Assembly: GCA_964469265.1 (NCBI GenBank)
Contig: CAYXYF010000003.1
Location: forward strand, 41,159-105,158
From: JAEYZS01 sp964469265
Lineage (GTDB): Bacteria > Bdellovibrionota > Bdellovibrionia > Bdellovibrionales > JAEYZS01
Direction of reading: 5' to 3'
DNA length: 64,000 nt
The notes beneath the pieces are model-generated. The model saw only the letters and a program-made list of their open reading frames with translations, had not been told where the DNA came from and ran no database searches. Both the position numbers and the translations under genes were made by a program. Position 1 is the stretch's first letter; each line of letters begins with the position of its first letter. Of this stretch, positions 18,297-26,614 are shown piece after piece.

Positions 18297-18968
18297 GTGA
18301 AAGATATTCCACAGCACATAAGCATTTCAGAACGAATAGCCGACCAAATACACAAAAACAGAACGCCAATCCTAGGTTTTATTGTTTTAATACTTGTTAG
18401 TATTGCGAGCTACTCCATTTACCACCACTATCAGGAAAAATATGAAGCCGAAGCTCAGGTGGCATTGTTTGATGCCGAACGCTTAATGAATGCTCACCTT
18501 AGCATGGGTGAGTTTGCAAAAGAAAATGCAACAAACATTGATACCACTCAACTGGAAGAAAAACTCCAATCCATTATTAACGAGTTTCCAAAAACCAAAG
18601 CCAGAATGCAGGCTTCTATTTTACTCTCTGAGGTCTATCTTCAAAAAGACGATACGGCTAAAGCGATTGCTACGCTTGAGCATAGCTTTGAATACTTCAA
18701 AGGAGATTTGCTCGATACCTTAGTGGGACTTAAATTGACAAGCTACTATGAAAGAAACAAACAATGTGACAAGGCACTTCCAGTTCTTGAAACACTGACT
18801 AAAACTGACATTCAGGAATTTAAACCAGAAACACTTTTGAGACAGGGGTTGTGTCAAGAACTTCTGGGTAACACTGAAAATGCAAAACAGTCTTTTCAGA
18901 AGCTAGCTACGGAGTATGGAGACACTGTTCAAGGACAGCAGGCACAAAAATATCTTAAGGTAATGTAG
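18297..18968 (+). CDS. YfgM-like TPR membrane protein
   Basis: A 223-residue protein with a short cytoplasmic N-terminus, one transmembrane helix (ILGFIVLILVSIASYSIY, ~25-43) and a periplasmic helical TPR-like domain (TPR_21 type). YfgM of Escherichia coli is an ancillary SecYEG/periplasmic chaperone-network protein and is encoded directly upstream of bamB, as here. Start GTG at 18297 with GAGGA about 8-9 nt upstream. The bamB gene follows within 10 nt. Confidence 0.85.
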   Translation: MKDIPQHISISERIADQIHKNRTPILGFIVLILVSIASYSIYHHYQEKYEAEAQVALFDAERLMNAHLSMGEFAKENATNIDTTQLEEKLQSIINEFPKTKARMQASILLSEVYLQKDDTAKAIATLEHSFEYFKGDLLDTLVGLKLTSYYERNKQCDKALPVLETLTKTDIQEFKPETLLRQGLCQELLGNTENAKQSFQKLATEYGDTVQGQQAQKYLKVM

Positions 18969-18977
18969 GGAATGCCC

Positions 18978-20123
18978 ATGAACAAGTTCATCCTGATTTT
19001 TTCTGTCGTATTATTAGCTGGTGCTTGTTCAACATTGAAGCCTCAGCAAGCATTAATCCTAGAGACCAATGTCAACTGGGTACGCTCCACTTTAGCGTCC
19101 GAATACCTTGGCGCAAAACTAATTCATTCGATGAAACCAACAATTGTTGATGGTGTTATCTATCAAGGTAACTCTGCAGACGGTTTTGTTGCCATCGATC
19201 AAAAGTCTGGACGTATCTTATGGCGCCGAAATATTAAAAACGGGGCAAGCTCTGGTGCATCCGTTGCTAAAGGCAATGTTTACTTCGGCGGAAACGACGG
19301 ACAATTCTACGCTCTTAAAACATCTAACGGAAAAATCGTATGGACTTTTCCAACTCAAGCCGAAAGTTTAAACGCACCTACGATTGACGGGGATTCCATT
19401 TACTTTCTCTCTGGGAATGGAACGCTTTATTCTTTAGACTTAACAACTGGGAAAATGAATTGGTCTTATGTTCAAAGAGATAACGCAAGTATTCGCCTGA
19501 GAGCAACAGCAGCTCCTGTCATTGACGGCAATATGCTTTATGTTGGCTTTAGTGATGGAACATTTGCGACCTTTGATAAGGCCAAGGGCTTTTTAAAATG
19601 GGAGAGAAGCCTGGCTAGCCCTGAAGACAGATTTAAAGACATCGGCGCAACAGCAATTATCGACGGCAATAACATCTATGTCTCCACTTATGACGGGAGT
19701 CTGTTTTCTATCAACAAAACCAATGGCAATATTAACTGGAAGACAGAAGAGGGTAGTGCTGCCGCCGTAACTATTCATGGGGATCGCATTTATTTTTCAA
19801 CCAGTTCACGAAAAGTCCAAGCTCTTGATAAACAAACTGGCAAAGAAATTTGGTCCTACGATATTCAAAAAGATGGAGTTGCAACGCAAGCTAGCTATCA
19901 TAAAGAAATGTTAGTGTTTGGAACCTCTGATGGGCCAATTCATATTATTTCTGCCAACAATGGTCGCTTTCTCAGATCTTTTGCTACGGGCTGGGGAGTG
20001 TCTGCACCAATTACACTGGATGCATCTAGTGATAACATATATGTCATGTCCAATTATGGAAACATCTACTCCATCAATCTCAAGTGGCAGAGACCTCAGC
20101 AACAATGGCCTTGGGAAAAATAA
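18978..20123 (+). CDS. bamB: Outer-membrane assembly lipoprotein BamB
   Basis: A 381-residue lipoprotein (lipobox LAGAC) consisting of an eight-bladed PQQ-type beta-propeller. Repeats with the pattern xxD(x)xTGkxxW are evident: AIDQKSGRILWRR, SLDLTTGKMNWSY, TFDKAKGFLKWER, SINKTNGNINWKT, ALDKQTGKEIWSY. BamB is part of the Bam complex that folds outer-membrane beta-barrels. ATG at 18978 is preferred over the one at 18972 because TAGGG then lies 7 nt upstream. Pairing with the YfgM-like gene matches the enterobacterial arrangement. Confidence 0.92.
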   Translation: MNKFILIFSVVLLAGACSTLKPQQALILETNVNWVRSTLASEYLGAKLIHSMKPTIVDGVIYQGNSADGFVAIDQKSGRILWRRNIKNGASSGASVAKGNVYFGGNDGQFYALKTSNGKIVWTFPTQAESLNAPTIDGDSIYFLSGNGTLYSLDLTTGKMNWSYVQRDNASIRLRATAAPVIDGNMLYVGFSDGTFATFDKAKGFLKWERSLASPEDRFKDIGATAIIDGNNIYVSTYDGSLFSINKTNGNINWKTEEGSAAAVTIHGDRIYFSTSSRKVQALDKQTGKEIWSYDIQKDGVATQASYHKEMLVFGTSDGPIHIISANNGRFLRSFATGWGVSAPITLDASSDNIYVMSNYGNIYSINLKWQRPQQQWPWEK

Positions 20124-20141
20124 ACCAAGCAGGAGAGCTTT

Positions 20142-20513
20142 ATGAAATTAATAATGATAGCCATCAGCGTACTTGCCTTAAACGCGTCCGCTTGTAGCTC
20201 AAAGCCGTGTCGAGAGGTGAGTATGGAAGGCGTTCCTGCTGAGATTCAGGCTAAAACCGAATCCAAAAACATATTGGTTTATAAATATGATGGGTCGAAG
20301 CAATGCGGTGAAGGACAAGAGATATCACTTGAGGCCATGAGCAAGCAACTTCGTGGAGTGAAGGTGATTTCGATGAGTAAAAAGCATGACGGTATGATGC
20401 GCATCCAAGTTTGTGGTACACCAACTGGCCACGCCAACGTTTATGAAATATCAGATAATGATTTAGAAAAAGCAAAGTCATTTGGGTTCCAGCTTTGGAA
20501 CTTTAAAAACTAG
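20142..20513 (+). CDS. Small putative lipoprotein, unknown function
   Basis: A 123-residue protein with a signal peptide ending in NASAC, a probable lipobox, followed by SSKPC. The mature part is a small alpha/beta domain with two further Cys residues (Cys at KQCGEG and QVCGTP) that could form a disulphide. I do not recognise the family. GGAGAG lies about 5 nt before the ATG. It lies between bamB and the DoxX gene with gaps under 20 nt, so all are likely one transcript. Confidence 0.78.
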   Translation: MKLIMIAISVLALNASACSSKPCREVSMEGVPAEIQAKTESKNILVYKYDGSKQCGEGQEISLEAMSKQLRGVKVISMSKKHDGMMRIQVCGTPTGHANVYEISDNDLEKAKSFGFQLWNFKN

Positions 20514-20524
20514 GAGATTTGCAA

Positions 20525-20887
20525 ATGAGAGATATTGGACTTTTAATTTTAAGATTGGGGTTTGGTGGAGTGATGTTGACTCATGGCTTACCGAAGTTAA
20601 TGAACTTCAACGAATACGCCCAACAGTTTCCAGCATTATTTGGAGTCCCTCCTAAAGTGAATCTCAGCCTTGCAATAGGGGCTGAAGTATTTTGTTCCCT
20701 TCTTGTAATTATTGGCTTTAAAACCAAGTATGTTACGCTTCCTTTGGTTGCAACAATGTTCACAGCATTCTTTATTATTCATGCCGCAGATCCGTTTCAA
20801 GTTAAAGAACTTGCGCTTTTGTATATGATGGCATTCATAACGCTATTTTTCACAGGCGCAGGGAAATACTCAGTTGATAAGGAGTAG
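20525..20887 (+). CDS. DoxX-family membrane protein
   Basis: A 120-residue protein with four transmembrane helices and the DoxX pattern LRLGFGGVMLTHGLPKLMNF at the N-terminus, then LSLAIGAEVFCSLLVIIGFKTK. DoxX proteins are linked to quinone/thiosulphate oxidation or redox stress in some organisms, but most, like this one, have no assigned reaction. ATG at 20525 is chosen over a TTG at 20519 because AGGAG lies 7 nt upstream. Confidence 0.88.
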   Translation: MRDIGLLILRLGFGGVMLTHGLPKLMNFNEYAQQFPALFGVPPKVNLSLAIGAEVFCSLLVIIGFKTKYVTLPLVATMFTAFFIIHAADPFQVKELALLYMMAFITLFFTGAGKYSVDKE

Positions 20888-20900
20888 AAAGTAAACAGCA

Positions 20901-21887
20901 ATGATTACTATCAACCAGGAGCTTGCAGAATTTAAAAAACTCCCAGAACTTTTTAGAAATGCTGGGTACTTTGTCACAAAAAAAGATGAGTATGCCTTTG
21001 TTGTATCATCTGACGAGTATCCAAAGCCTAAAAAGGTTACTTACACTGAACCAGTTCAACACAAAAAGTATGATCTTTTTCTCTCGGCCTTAGTTCACGG
21101 AAATGAAACTGGGGGGCTTCGCGTTTTAAATTGGTTTGGAAGAAAAATAATTGCTGATAAAATTAAAATTCCACATTCGTTCTTTTTTTGTTTAGGAAAT
21201 GTGGAAGCCGCACAAAAAGGCGTTCGCTTCGTTGAACGTGATCTTAATCGCTCGTTTTTGTCGGTGAGCTCTGAGCTTTATGAAGAGAAGCTCGCAAAAA
21301 GAATCGAAGGTTACGTTAAAGACTGTGCCTTTTGCATTGACCTTCATCAAACCAATGAAGCGTCTGTAACTCCATTTATGATCTTTATCTACACAGCCCA
21401 AAAGTTAGCTTTTGCACGGCACATGGATAGTGAGATTCCAATAATAACCTCAACATCTGGACGGCATAAGGATGGTTCTACGCTTGATTTTTACTGTTAT
21501 AAAAACAATATTATCAGTACGACCTTAGAACTCGGAAAAGCAGGCTTTGATGATATCCAAGCTGAATACGGAGTGAGGTATCTTTTAAAATATCTAGAGA
21601 AATCAGATCTCACAAAAGAAGTTCCATTTAAAAATATTTTTCGAATTGCAGAATCTATTTATTGGTTTGATGAGAGAATCATTTTAAACCCAGGGTTAAT
21701 CAATTTTACTGCCATCAACAAGGGCGATGTCGTGGGCAAAAAAGCTGAGATCGATTATCCATCGCCACATGACGGGGTGATATTGTTTCCTAAATACGGA
21801 AAGATAGCAGAAAACACCAAAGAGGTTTTCACCGTGGCTAAACCCATTTCAGATCCTGAGGAGCTGAAAAAAGAGCCTCAACCGTAG
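20901..21887 (+). CDS. Succinylglutamate desuccinylase/aspartoacylase-like zinc hydrolase
   Basis: A 328-residue enzyme of the AstE/AspA family (M14-related carboxypeptidase fold). The zinc site reads H-x-x-E in ALVHGNETGG (His66, Glu69) with a third ligand in CIDLHQTNE (His149). The substrate-binding block ERDLNRSF (112-119) is typical. It should cleave an N-acyl amino acid or a related amide; the substrate cannot be told because the downstream specificity region is not diagnostic. Follows the DoxX gene by 13 nt. Confidence 0.87.
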   Translation: MITINQELAEFKKLPELFRNAGYFVTKKDEYAFVVSSDEYPKPKKVTYTEPVQHKKYDLFLSALVHGNETGGLRVLNWFGRKIIADKIKIPHSFFFCLGNVEAAQKGVRFVERDLNRSFLSVSSELYEEKLAKRIEGYVKDCAFCIDLHQTNEASVTPFMIFIYTAQKLAFARHMDSEIPIITSTSGRHKDGSTLDFYCYKNNIISTTLELGKAGFDDIQAEYGVRYLLKYLEKSDLTKEVPFKNIFRIAESIYWFDERIILNPGLINFTAINKGDVVGKKAEIDYPSPHDGVILFPKYGKIAENTKEVFTVAKPISDPEELKKEPQP

Positions 21888-21981
21888 GCATGCATCGTCT
21901 CTGATAAGTTATATTATGTTACACAATGGGTAGAGTTATCTTATTGATTACACCAACCTTAAGGTGTAACTTATCATTTAT

Positions 21982-22176
21982 ATGGGACTTTTATCACTTA
22001 TTTTCGGCAAAAAACCTAAGGTTATCTTCACAGACGACGGTCGTGTTGTTCATAAACATCCTGAAAAGAAATGGGAAGATTGGAAAAACAGATTCCGTCA
22101 AAATCCAGATTACAACTGGCGCAGTCATTCAGGGACTAAAGGCGTTCCTCAATCAAAACCGAAGAAGCCAGAATAA
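21982..22176 (+). CDS. Small basic hypothetical protein
   Basis: A 64-residue basic protein beginning MGLLSLIFGKKPK, with a Trp/Lys/Arg-rich middle (KKWEDWKNRFRQN) and a Lys/Pro tail. No family is recognised. Codon third positions look like those of neighbouring genes. The ribosome site is poor (AAGGTG lies about 18 nt upstream), so the start is uncertain. The hydrophobic N-terminus could attach it to the membrane. An inverted repeat (TTACACC/GGTGTAA) lies just upstream, at about 21948-21969. Confidence 0.55.
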   Translation: MGLLSLIFGKKPKVIFTDDGRVVHKHPEKKWEDWKNRFRQNPDYNWRSHSGTKGVPQSKPKKPE

Positions 22177-22191
22177 TTCAAACGAGGTACC

Positions 22192-22986
22192 GTGGACAGA
22201 AAAGTTCGTGTCATTTCATTAGTACCCTCATGGACAGAAACACTTCTTGAGTGCGGTATTAATGTTATCGGACGAACACGCTTCTGTATCCATCCCGCAG
22301 AAGAAATCGAACATATCCCTGTGGTTGGCGGCACCAAAGAGGTCAACTGGGATAAAGTTAAAGGTCTTGAAGCCGACTTCGTCCTCTTAGACAAAGAAGA
22401 AAACACCATAGAAATGGCTGAGCAATGTCCATGTCCAATGATAGTTACCCACGTTAAATCTATCGAAGATGTTGCCAAAGAATTAATTTCCTTAAGTGAA
22501 AAGCTCAGTAACGAAAAACTCTTTAATCTTGCAGGAAGATGGGACGCAATTATAAAGACTCCAAACTTCACCGTGAGAGATCTTAATCTTTTACCAGGGT
22601 TTGTGCAGTGGGTGCGAAAACCACGCTCTAAGATCAAAGACATTATCTATGTGATTTGGAAGAATCCATGGATGAGCATTAACCAAGAAACTTTTATTTA
22701 TTCTGTTTTAGAGAAAATAGGCCTTAAGAAATACATGGTCGAGTTTGATCAAAAATACCCAGAGTTTTTCTTAGAAGATTATGACAATGAGGGCACTCTA
22801 CTTTTGCTTTCGACAGAACCTTATCCGTTTCATAAAAAGATAAATGATTTAAAGTCACTCCCCTTTCCGTCAATGATCGTTGATGGGGAGTGTTTTAGTT
22901 GGTTTGGATTAAGATCTTTAAAGTTTTTAGAAGCACAAAGCGAATCTTCAAAACCCAAAGATAGAGTCTTTAAGATTCGCTTCTAA
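22192..22986 (+). CDS. BtuF-like helical-backbone metal/cofactor-binding protein, cytoplasmic
   Basis: A 264-residue protein of the periplasmic-binding type III (PF01497, BtuF/FepB-like) fold: RVISLVPSWTETLLECGI, then VVGGTKEVNWDKVKGLEADFVLL. Unlike transporter components it has no signal peptide or lipobox; the GTG start at 22192 has GAGG 4-5 nt upstream and the frame offers no leader. It therefore acts inside the cell or belongs to the stand-alone cobalamin-binding-like group found without ABC partners. No permease or ATPase gene is adjacent. Ligand unknown. Confidence 0.85.
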   Translation: MDRKVRVISLVPSWTETLLECGINVIGRTRFCIHPAEEIEHIPVVGGTKEVNWDKVKGLEADFVLLDKEENTIEMAEQCPCPMIVTHVKSIEDVAKELISLSEKLSNEKLFNLAGRWDAIIKTPNFTVRDLNLLPGFVQWVRKPRSKIKDIIYVIWKNPWMSINQETFIYSVLEKIGLKKYMVEFDQKYPEFFLEDYDNEGTLLLLSTEPYPFHKKINDLKSLPFPSMIVDGECFSWFGLRSLKFLEAQSESSKPKDRVFKIRF

Positions 22987-22990
22987 GATA

Positions 22991-24781
22991 TTATTGAGGC
23001 TGTACTATTAATCCTAAGCGTTCTGCTTTATCAACAGTATTTCTGTGGACCTTCTCTCTGGATGTATTTCCTTTTTCAATAGAGATGAACTTATTAATAA
23101 CATAATCGCTAGATTCATTTCTGTTCTTAAAGTTTCCTCTCCATGTATATATCATGCTCATGTTGTCATCGAGTTGCTTGTTCCAAGTAACTACTAACCG
23201 CTGACCGACGTCTGGGAAATTCGCAACCATATAATCATCACGGCAGACTTCAATTGTTCCGTAACCTTTACGGTTGTCGATTTTGATACGTCTTGCATCT
23301 TGTTGAACATCAATACCAATTGCAGTCGTATTTTGATTATTTTTACCAACGATGGAGCCGCGATATTCATTATCGTGAGTTGCAACTGCCTCTACCCATG
23401 TTGTTTTAAACTTACTACTTACACTCTTATTGACAAGATCACGATCTACGAACAACTGATGAGAGCTGTACTCGTTAACTGGATCGAGAATGAACTTGTG
23501 CATTTCTTCAAGATCAAGACATTTATCAACGTTAACAGTAGGCTTTGTTGCCACTGGTGCTGCCGCAACTTCATCAGCAGAGTTTAAGGGTTGTTGAGCC
23601 ACAGCCCCTTCGTTGGAACTAATCGGTGCCGTGCTTACCACTCCAGAAGTTCTTCCAACGGATTGAATCGGTTGCTCTGTTCCAACTGCTACAGTTCCAC
23701 ATTTTTTCAGAGACTCAACATATTCAAAGTAAGTCATGTTGTAGTTTCTTGAATGTCTGGTAGCTCCTTTTGCCTTACATTCTATGTTTCCACGCTGAAC
23801 TTCTCGCTCAAAAGGAGTTTTACCAGAACTATCTTTATTAAAATCAAAGTCTTTTAATGCTCTTCGAGTTGTGCCACGAACTGCTGATCTATTATCAGCT
23901 CTTTTAAGTCGGCAATCGTTCCACGGCTCACCTTCCTCAGTTGTGCAAGTCACTTGTTGTTGAGGAGCTGCAACTGGCGGTCTGTAGACTGGAGTATTGT
24001 CGCGCTCACCTTTGACAATAACTCTATCTAATTCAGTCACTCGATCAGATACTGGCCTAGTAGATTGCGGACAATTGTAAGGAGCCAATACACGGTACTC
24101 TTCTACAGTGTACGTATAGTTTGTCTCAGAATCAGAAGCATTCGGAAGTTTACAGATAAGATTATTTGAACTTCCTTTTTTATTTACGTTTCTATTTTTA
24201 CAGTCCCTGTTTACGTTTGTGCAATCATAGGTATTACCTGGTGATGGTGCAGGTGCTGGAGTTGGATCCACTGGCGGGATATAATCACCGTCACCGTCTT
24301 CGACAACATCCTTACCTAAGCTTGAATCTCTTTTTGTATCTTTATATCTAAATGGTTTTGTATAACCAACTTGGCCACCAAAGCATCCACCCGTTGTATA
24401 AAAACATCCAGTGCGAACCTGCGGAACACAATAGTTAAATTGAACCGCATAGTTTTGGCAGTACTGCAAGAAGGCTTGCTTAACAGCATATGGGTTTTGA
24501 CAGAATCCAGCTCCATCTCTTGCTAACCAACCACAATAAGATAATAGGTCAGGAAACATTTGATTGGCCTGACAACCTTGCGGGATTGGATAACCTGGGT
24601 TTGAAGGATAGTAGCCTTGATAAGGGTTAGAGTTATAACCATTTCCATAAATCTCATTGGTCGTTAAACCATAAGGATTATGGCCATATCCATAAGGCTG
24701 GGATCCACCGTCTTTTTTCTTACTACAAGCGACAAAAACTGTTACCGCCAGAAGACATATAATTAGGTTTAAGACTTTCAT
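22991..24781 (-). CDS. Large Cys-rich lipoprotein with Tyr/Gly/Asn/Pro-rich N-terminus
   Basis: A 596-residue lipoprotein. The true start is ATG at 24781, with GGAGA about 8 nt upstream and a clear signal peptide MKVLNLIICLLAVTVFVAC; the frame extends 43 codons further without a start that fits. After the lipidated Cys come a KKKDGG linker, a low-complexity Tyr/Gly/Asn/Pro region (~25-75), a Cys-rich section (Cys in YCGWLARD, FCQNPY, YCQNY, GCFYTTGGCF), a Pro-rich spacer (VDPTPAPAPSPG) and a folded C-terminal domain. No family recognised. Probably a surface or periplasmic structural protein. The opposite flank carries repeat copy 3. Confidence 0.82.
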   Translation of the reverse strand: MKVLNLIICLLAVTVFVACSKKKDGGSQPYGYGHNPYGLTTNEIYGNGYNSNPYQGYYPSNPGYPIPQGCQANQMFPDLLSYCGWLARDGAGFCQNPYAVKQAFLQYCQNYAVQFNYCVPQVRTGCFYTTGGCFGGQVGYTKPFRYKDTKRDSSLGKDVVEDGDGDYIPPVDPTPAPAPSPGNTYDCTNVNRDCKNRNVNKKGSSNNLICKLPNASDSETNYTYTVEEYRVLAPYNCPQSTRPVSDRVTELDRVIVKGERDNTPVYRPPVAAPQQQVTCTTEEGEPWNDCRLKRADNRSAVRGTTRRALKDFDFNKDSSGKTPFEREVQRGNIECKAKGATRHSRNYNMTYFEYVESLKKCGTVAVGTEQPIQSVGRTSGVVSTAPISSNEGAVAQQPLNSADEVAAAPVATKPTVNVDKCLDLEEMHKFILDPVNEYSSHQLFVDRDLVNKSVSSKFKTTWVEAVATHDNEYRGSIVGKNNQNTTAIGIDVQQDARRIKIDNRKGYGTIEVCRDDYMVANFPDVGQRLVVTWNKQLDDNMSMIYTWRGNFKNRNESSDYVINKFISIEKGNTSREKVHRNTVDKAERLGLIVQPQ

Positions 24782-24839
24782 GGAGCTCTTCTCCTGTTTA
24801 ATTGCATTTGAGTCCGTCATGTAACTATTACATAGCAAG

Positions 24840-24863
24840 AGGTACGCCGTACCTTTTTGTCTA
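24840..24863 (+). repeat. Dispersed 24-nt hairpin repeat, copy 3
   Basis: Identical to copies 1 and 2. Unlike them it does not follow a recognisable gene on its own strand; it lies about 60 nt upstream of the lipoprotein gene that reads the other way. It might mark the end of a lost gene, or act upstream of the lipoprotein promoter. Confidence 0.75.
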
Positions 24864-25017
24864 GCGCCGTGCCAAAAATGAGGGGACCAAAAAAATGGGA
24901 GAAAAGCCAATGAATTTAACTAATTACAGTTATTTAGCCTAAAAACCAACCCTCAAAATGGGGATTCCTATGGGCGGGTAAACGACAGAAGTAGGTTAAT
25001 CGTAGGTTCTATATTTT

Positions 25018-25260
25018 CTAATCCATAATTTGAACAATTAGAGGTTTATTAATAGTTATTATACTTAATTGGCGATAACCCTCACCAATCGCATTCTTCT
25101 CATAAGTTCCATCAGTAAAACTGAAAACGTATATTCGTCCTTCACCAATTGCTAATTTTACCAATTCATCTGTATCGAATTTAATAGAATCTTCAACAGC
25201 ACCTTTGATTATCAAAAAATGTACAACGAAAATGACATCAGTTTTAAAAATTGCCGTCAA
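25018..25260 (-). pseudogene. Possible degenerate gene fragment or small hypothetical protein
   Basis: An 80-codon open stretch whose amino-acid composition looks protein-like (for example DELVKLAIGEGRIYVFSFTDG), but the only available start is a TTG without ribosome site and an in-frame TGA lies five codons before it. It may be the 3' remnant of a decayed gene. Weak call; no family recognised. Confidence 0.28.
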
Positions 25261-25416
25261 CGACGAAATATTTCAAAGCCAAGCCACAGCTATCAGATTA
25301 GTGACTTATTCAAAGAGAAGTTTTGACGCGAACTTACTTCCGGCATCGGAAGTGGGTAAAGACCTTGTTCATTTTTGCTATAGCCCTAATAATATATAGA
25401 TACTGGGAGATTTAAG

Positions 25417-25944
25417 ATGCGGTTATTGTGGATTGATTTAGAAATGACTGGCCTTGATGTTGAGAAGGAAGTCATTATTGAATGTGCTGCGATAGTGACT
25501 AATGAAAAGTTCGAAGAGCTTGGGACTTATCATGCGGTTTTAAAGCAGCCTCAGAGCTATCTTGATGGCATGGATGAATGGAATACTCGAACACACAAGG
25601 AAACCGGCCTGTTAGAGAAAATACCTCAAGGAAAAGATCCATCTGTTGTTGAAAAAGAACTTATTGCTTTCGCACAAGAACATTTCGGCGCTGATAAGTT
25701 AATTATAGCTGGAAACTCCATCGGTCACGATAAGCTTTTTTTAAATCGCTACTTCAAAGAGTTTTCAAAACACCTTCACTACCGAATGCTTGATGTGACC
25801 TCTTGGAAGCTTGTCTTTCGAGACATTTTAAAAGTTAAACACCAAAAAAAGAACACTCACCGCGCCCTCGATGACATTCGAGAAAGCATTGATGAGTTAA
25901 AGTTTTACTTGAAGTTTATAGATCTTGAAAAAGCTCCAAAATAA
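25417..25944 (+). CDS. orn: Oligoribonuclease (Orn)
   Basis: A 175-residue DEDDh 3'-5' exonuclease that degrades 2-5-nt RNAs, including pGpG from cyclic-di-GMP turnover. The first acidic pair is Asp7/Glu9 in LLWIDLEMTGLD, the second block is GNSIGHDKLFLNRY, and the last is HRALDDIRESI, giving His and Asp. Length matches the family (about 180). GGGAG lies 7 nt upstream of the ATG. The SleB-like gene follows after 2 nt. Confidence 0.97.
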   Translation: MRLLWIDLEMTGLDVEKEVIIECAAIVTNEKFEELGTYHAVLKQPQSYLDGMDEWNTRTHKETGLLEKIPQGKDPSVVEKELIAFAQEHFGADKLIIAGNSIGHDKLFLNRYFKEFSKHLHYRMLDVTSWKLVFRDILKVKHQKKNTHRALDDIRESIDELKFYLKFIDLEKAPK

Positions 25945-25946
25945 CC

Positions 25947-26606
25947 ATGTTTAGACTTCTCCTGAGTATCCTAACCGTAACAAACTTCGCGCACGCGGGT
26001 GTCTGCCCCTCTGAAAAAAACCAAAATGTAAAGGTCATCAAGGCCCTATACGAAGCCGTTCAACCAACTTGCATCCAGCGAGAGGCCAAACACTTTAAAA
26101 ACACCAAGGTCTCTGAAGTCATCTCACGGCTCACCGAGGACATCTCCAATGACGAGCTTTTTATCAGGCTCATTTTCGCTGAAAGTCTTGCTTCTAATTG
26201 CAACTTAAACGACGACCAAATTTTTGAGTCGATTGCGTGGACACTAAAAAATCGTGTGGATCGAAAGTCTACTTATGGCAATGGTACAGATCGCGGCGTT
26301 GTATTAAAGCCTAACCAGTTTAACTCAAGCACTGGCAATTGTGATGTCGCCAAAAGAACAGAGTTTCTCTGTCCGACAAGCTTTAAAGGTTGGGAGAGGG
26401 CTTGGATCAACGCCACAAAAGCATGGGAGAAGACTAAGTCTCTAGAAAACCCAATGCCATCTGTAAGACACTATTTTTTTCCCACTCACTTTGATAACTC
26501 CAAGACTTGCAAAAGATGGAAGGGCATACAGCCAGACTGGTCCACAAACGAAAACACAGTCTCCAAAATCGGAAACTGCGCTACTTTTCACAACGTAGAT
26601 GAATAA
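25947..26606 (+). CDS. Secreted SleB-like cell-wall hydrolase
   Basis: A 219-residue exported protein (signal MFRLLLSILTVTNFAHA). The middle resembles the Hydrolase_2/SleB lysozyme-like domain: a helix with the candidate catalytic glutamate Glu79 (LIFAESLAS), an NRV motif (KNRVDRK, ~101) and a QFN segment (124-126). Several Cys residues suggest disulphides. It would cut the glycan strand of peptidoglycan in the periplasm or in prey walls (inference). Begins 2 nt after orn and ends 8 nt from the convergent ahcY. Confidence 0.78.
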   Translation: MFRLLLSILTVTNFAHAGVCPSEKNQNVKVIKALYEAVQPTCIQREAKHFKNTKVSEVISRLTEDISNDELFIRLIFAESLASNCNLNDDQIFESIAWTLKNRVDRKSTYGNGTDRGVVLKPNQFNSSTGNCDVAKRTEFLCPTSFKGWERAWINATKAWEKTKSLENPMPSVRHYFFPTHFDNSKTCKRWKGIQPDWSTNENTVSKIGNCATFHNVDE

Positions 26607-26614
26607 AAACCGTT

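Larger units (their letters stand above)
24782..25416. other. 635-nt intergenic region
   Basis: Lies between the divergently oriented Cys-rich lipoprotein gene and orn. It holds repeat copy 3 (24840-24863), a coding-like but startless minus-strand stretch (25018-25260), and the orn ribosome site (GGGAG, 25405-25409). No convincing sigma-70 promoter pair or RNA structure was found in the rest. Confidence 0.6.

Noticed and set aside
21926..22222. 98-codon frame overlapping the small basic gene
   Set aside because: It overlaps both the 64-residue frame and the BtuF-like start, and its composition is less protein-like.
24782..24910. 43-codon N-terminal extension of the Cys-rich lipoprotein
   Set aside because: The inner ATG at 24781 has a ribosome site and starts a perfect lipoprotein signal; the extension would bury it and also covers repeat copy 3.
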